A DNA stretch of 5,455 nt, taken from assembly GCA_045653035.1 (NCBI GenBank), contig JAZOLO010000018.1:1-5455 (forward strand), written 5' to 3'. The translations under genes were made by a program, and so were the position numbers. Position 1 is the first letter of the stretch, and each line of letters opens with the position of its first letter. This stretch comes from RGIG6353 sp045653035. Lineage in GTDB: Bacteria > Bacillota > Clostridia > Oscillospirales > SIG627. The notes beneath the pieces are model-generated. The model searched no databases and was not told where the DNA came from. It worked only from the letters and a program-made list of their open reading frames with translations. Shown piece by piece: positions 5,190 through 5,455 of the stretch.

Positions 5190-5311
5190 AAATTAGAAGT
5201 TAGAAATTAGAAATTTCGGTAAATTTTGCTTTAGCAAAATTATAATTGATTGTAATTTTGGCAAAGACAAAATATCCACAATTTCTCATTTCTCATTTAA
5301 CATTTCTAATT
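5190..5311. repeat. MITE-like imperfect inverted repeat with two internal hairpins
   Basis: TTAGAAATTAGAAATT (5200-5215) is complementary to AATTTCTCATTTCTCA (5280-5295) at 14 of 16 positions. Outer segments 5190-5199 and 5302-5311 continue the match after a six-base offset. Inside lie AATTTTGC-TTTA-GCAAAATT (5222-5241), almost the same tip as at 228-245, and ATTTTG/CAAAAT (5255-5260/5268-5273). No target-site duplication or open reading frame is evident. The arms are built from a 7-base AATTAGA-like unit, so slippage in simple sequence is an alternative origin. Confidence 0.5.
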
Positions 5312-5360
5312 CCTCAAACTCTCTTTTTAAAAACTTTTATTATAGTTTTGGGGAGAGTCA

Positions 5361-5395
5361 AAGAGAGGGGGATTTTTTGAAAATCTCCCTCTCTT
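5361..5395. other. Strong 16-bp hairpin in the 3' spacer, terminator of unclear direction
   Basis: Positions 5361-5376 (AAGAGAGGGGGATTTT) pair with 5380-5395 (AAAATCTCCCTCTCTT) over 16 bp with a single G-U pair, leaving the loop TTG. On neither strand is the stem followed by a proper U-run: + continues AAAAAATC and - continues TGACTCTCCCC. It is therefore not a textbook terminator, although its place between a + strand gene end and a possible - strand gene end would suit one. An alternative pairing competes: CTCTCTTT (5319-5326) with AAAGAGAG (5360-5367). Confidence 0.45.
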
Positions 5396-5401
5396 AAAAA
5401 A

Positions 5402-5455
5402 TCAAAATATAACTTCATACTCCATTCTCTCCACGTCTACTTTTACTATCACCGA
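5402..5455 (-). CDS. Possible 3' end of a gene on the minus strand (partial)
   Basis: Reading the - strand from the window edge gives an open frame of 17 codons, SVIVKVDVERMEYEVIF, ending in TGA at 5402-5404. The alternating hydrophobic and charged residues look like real beta-strand coding sequence, and a stable hairpin follows at 5361-5395. However, another - strand frame is open for 12 codons, and the stretch is far too short for family recognition. If real, it converges on the phosphate transporter operon. Confidence 0.3.
   Translation of the reverse strand, partial: SVIVKVDVERMEYEVIF

Overview
The window reads as a chromosome segment from an anaerobic, gut-type Firmicute, most likely a clostridial lineage such as the Oscillospiraceae/Ruminococcaceae. 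This placement is inferred from three things: strong AAGGAG-type ribosome binding sites, moderately GC-balanced genes separated by very AT-rich spacers full of small palindromes, and the style of the S2 and EF-Ts proteins. No taxonomic marker was searched. All complete genes lie on the + strand.

Layout. Positions 1-310 hold no credible protein gene, only a series of AT-rich hairpins and one six-codon reading frame with a good ribosome binding site. A strong promoter (TTGAAA, 17 bp, TATACT with an extended TG) at 328-356 sits inside a perfect 12-bp inverted repeat (315-353). It is followed by a foldable leader of about 105 nt and then the translation operon rpsB (468-1208, ribosomal protein S2) and tsf (1265-2191, EF-Ts). 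A perfect 13-bp-stem terminator ends this operon at about 2340.

From 2341 to 2612 the spacer carries a GC-rich REP-like palindromic element, a second copy of a dispersed AT-rich motif, and a second intrinsic terminator. A new promoter (TTGCAA, 17 bp, TATAAT) at 2613-2641 drives a two-gene operon: an HD-superfamily phosphohydrolase (2689-3348, with the start corrected from GTG 2647 to ATG 2689) and a Na/Pi-cotransporter-family protein with a C-terminal PhoU-like domain (3376-5148). The transporter is expected to move inorganic phosphate. The HD enzyme probably hydrolyses a phosphate ester, so a phosphate-homeostasis role for the pair is plausible but unproven.

The last 300 bp are another AT-rich spacer with a MITE-like inverted-repeat structure, mutually exclusive hairpins, and possibly the last 17 codons of a gene on the - strand. 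The proteins are ordinary housekeeping or conserved types. The least explained material is regulatory and repetitive: the promoter embedded in an inverted repeat, the structured S2 leader with a loop complementary to the Shine-Dalgarno, and a family of short repeats found just after gene ends. I see no CRISPR array, phage gene, transposase, defence system, rRNA or tRNA.
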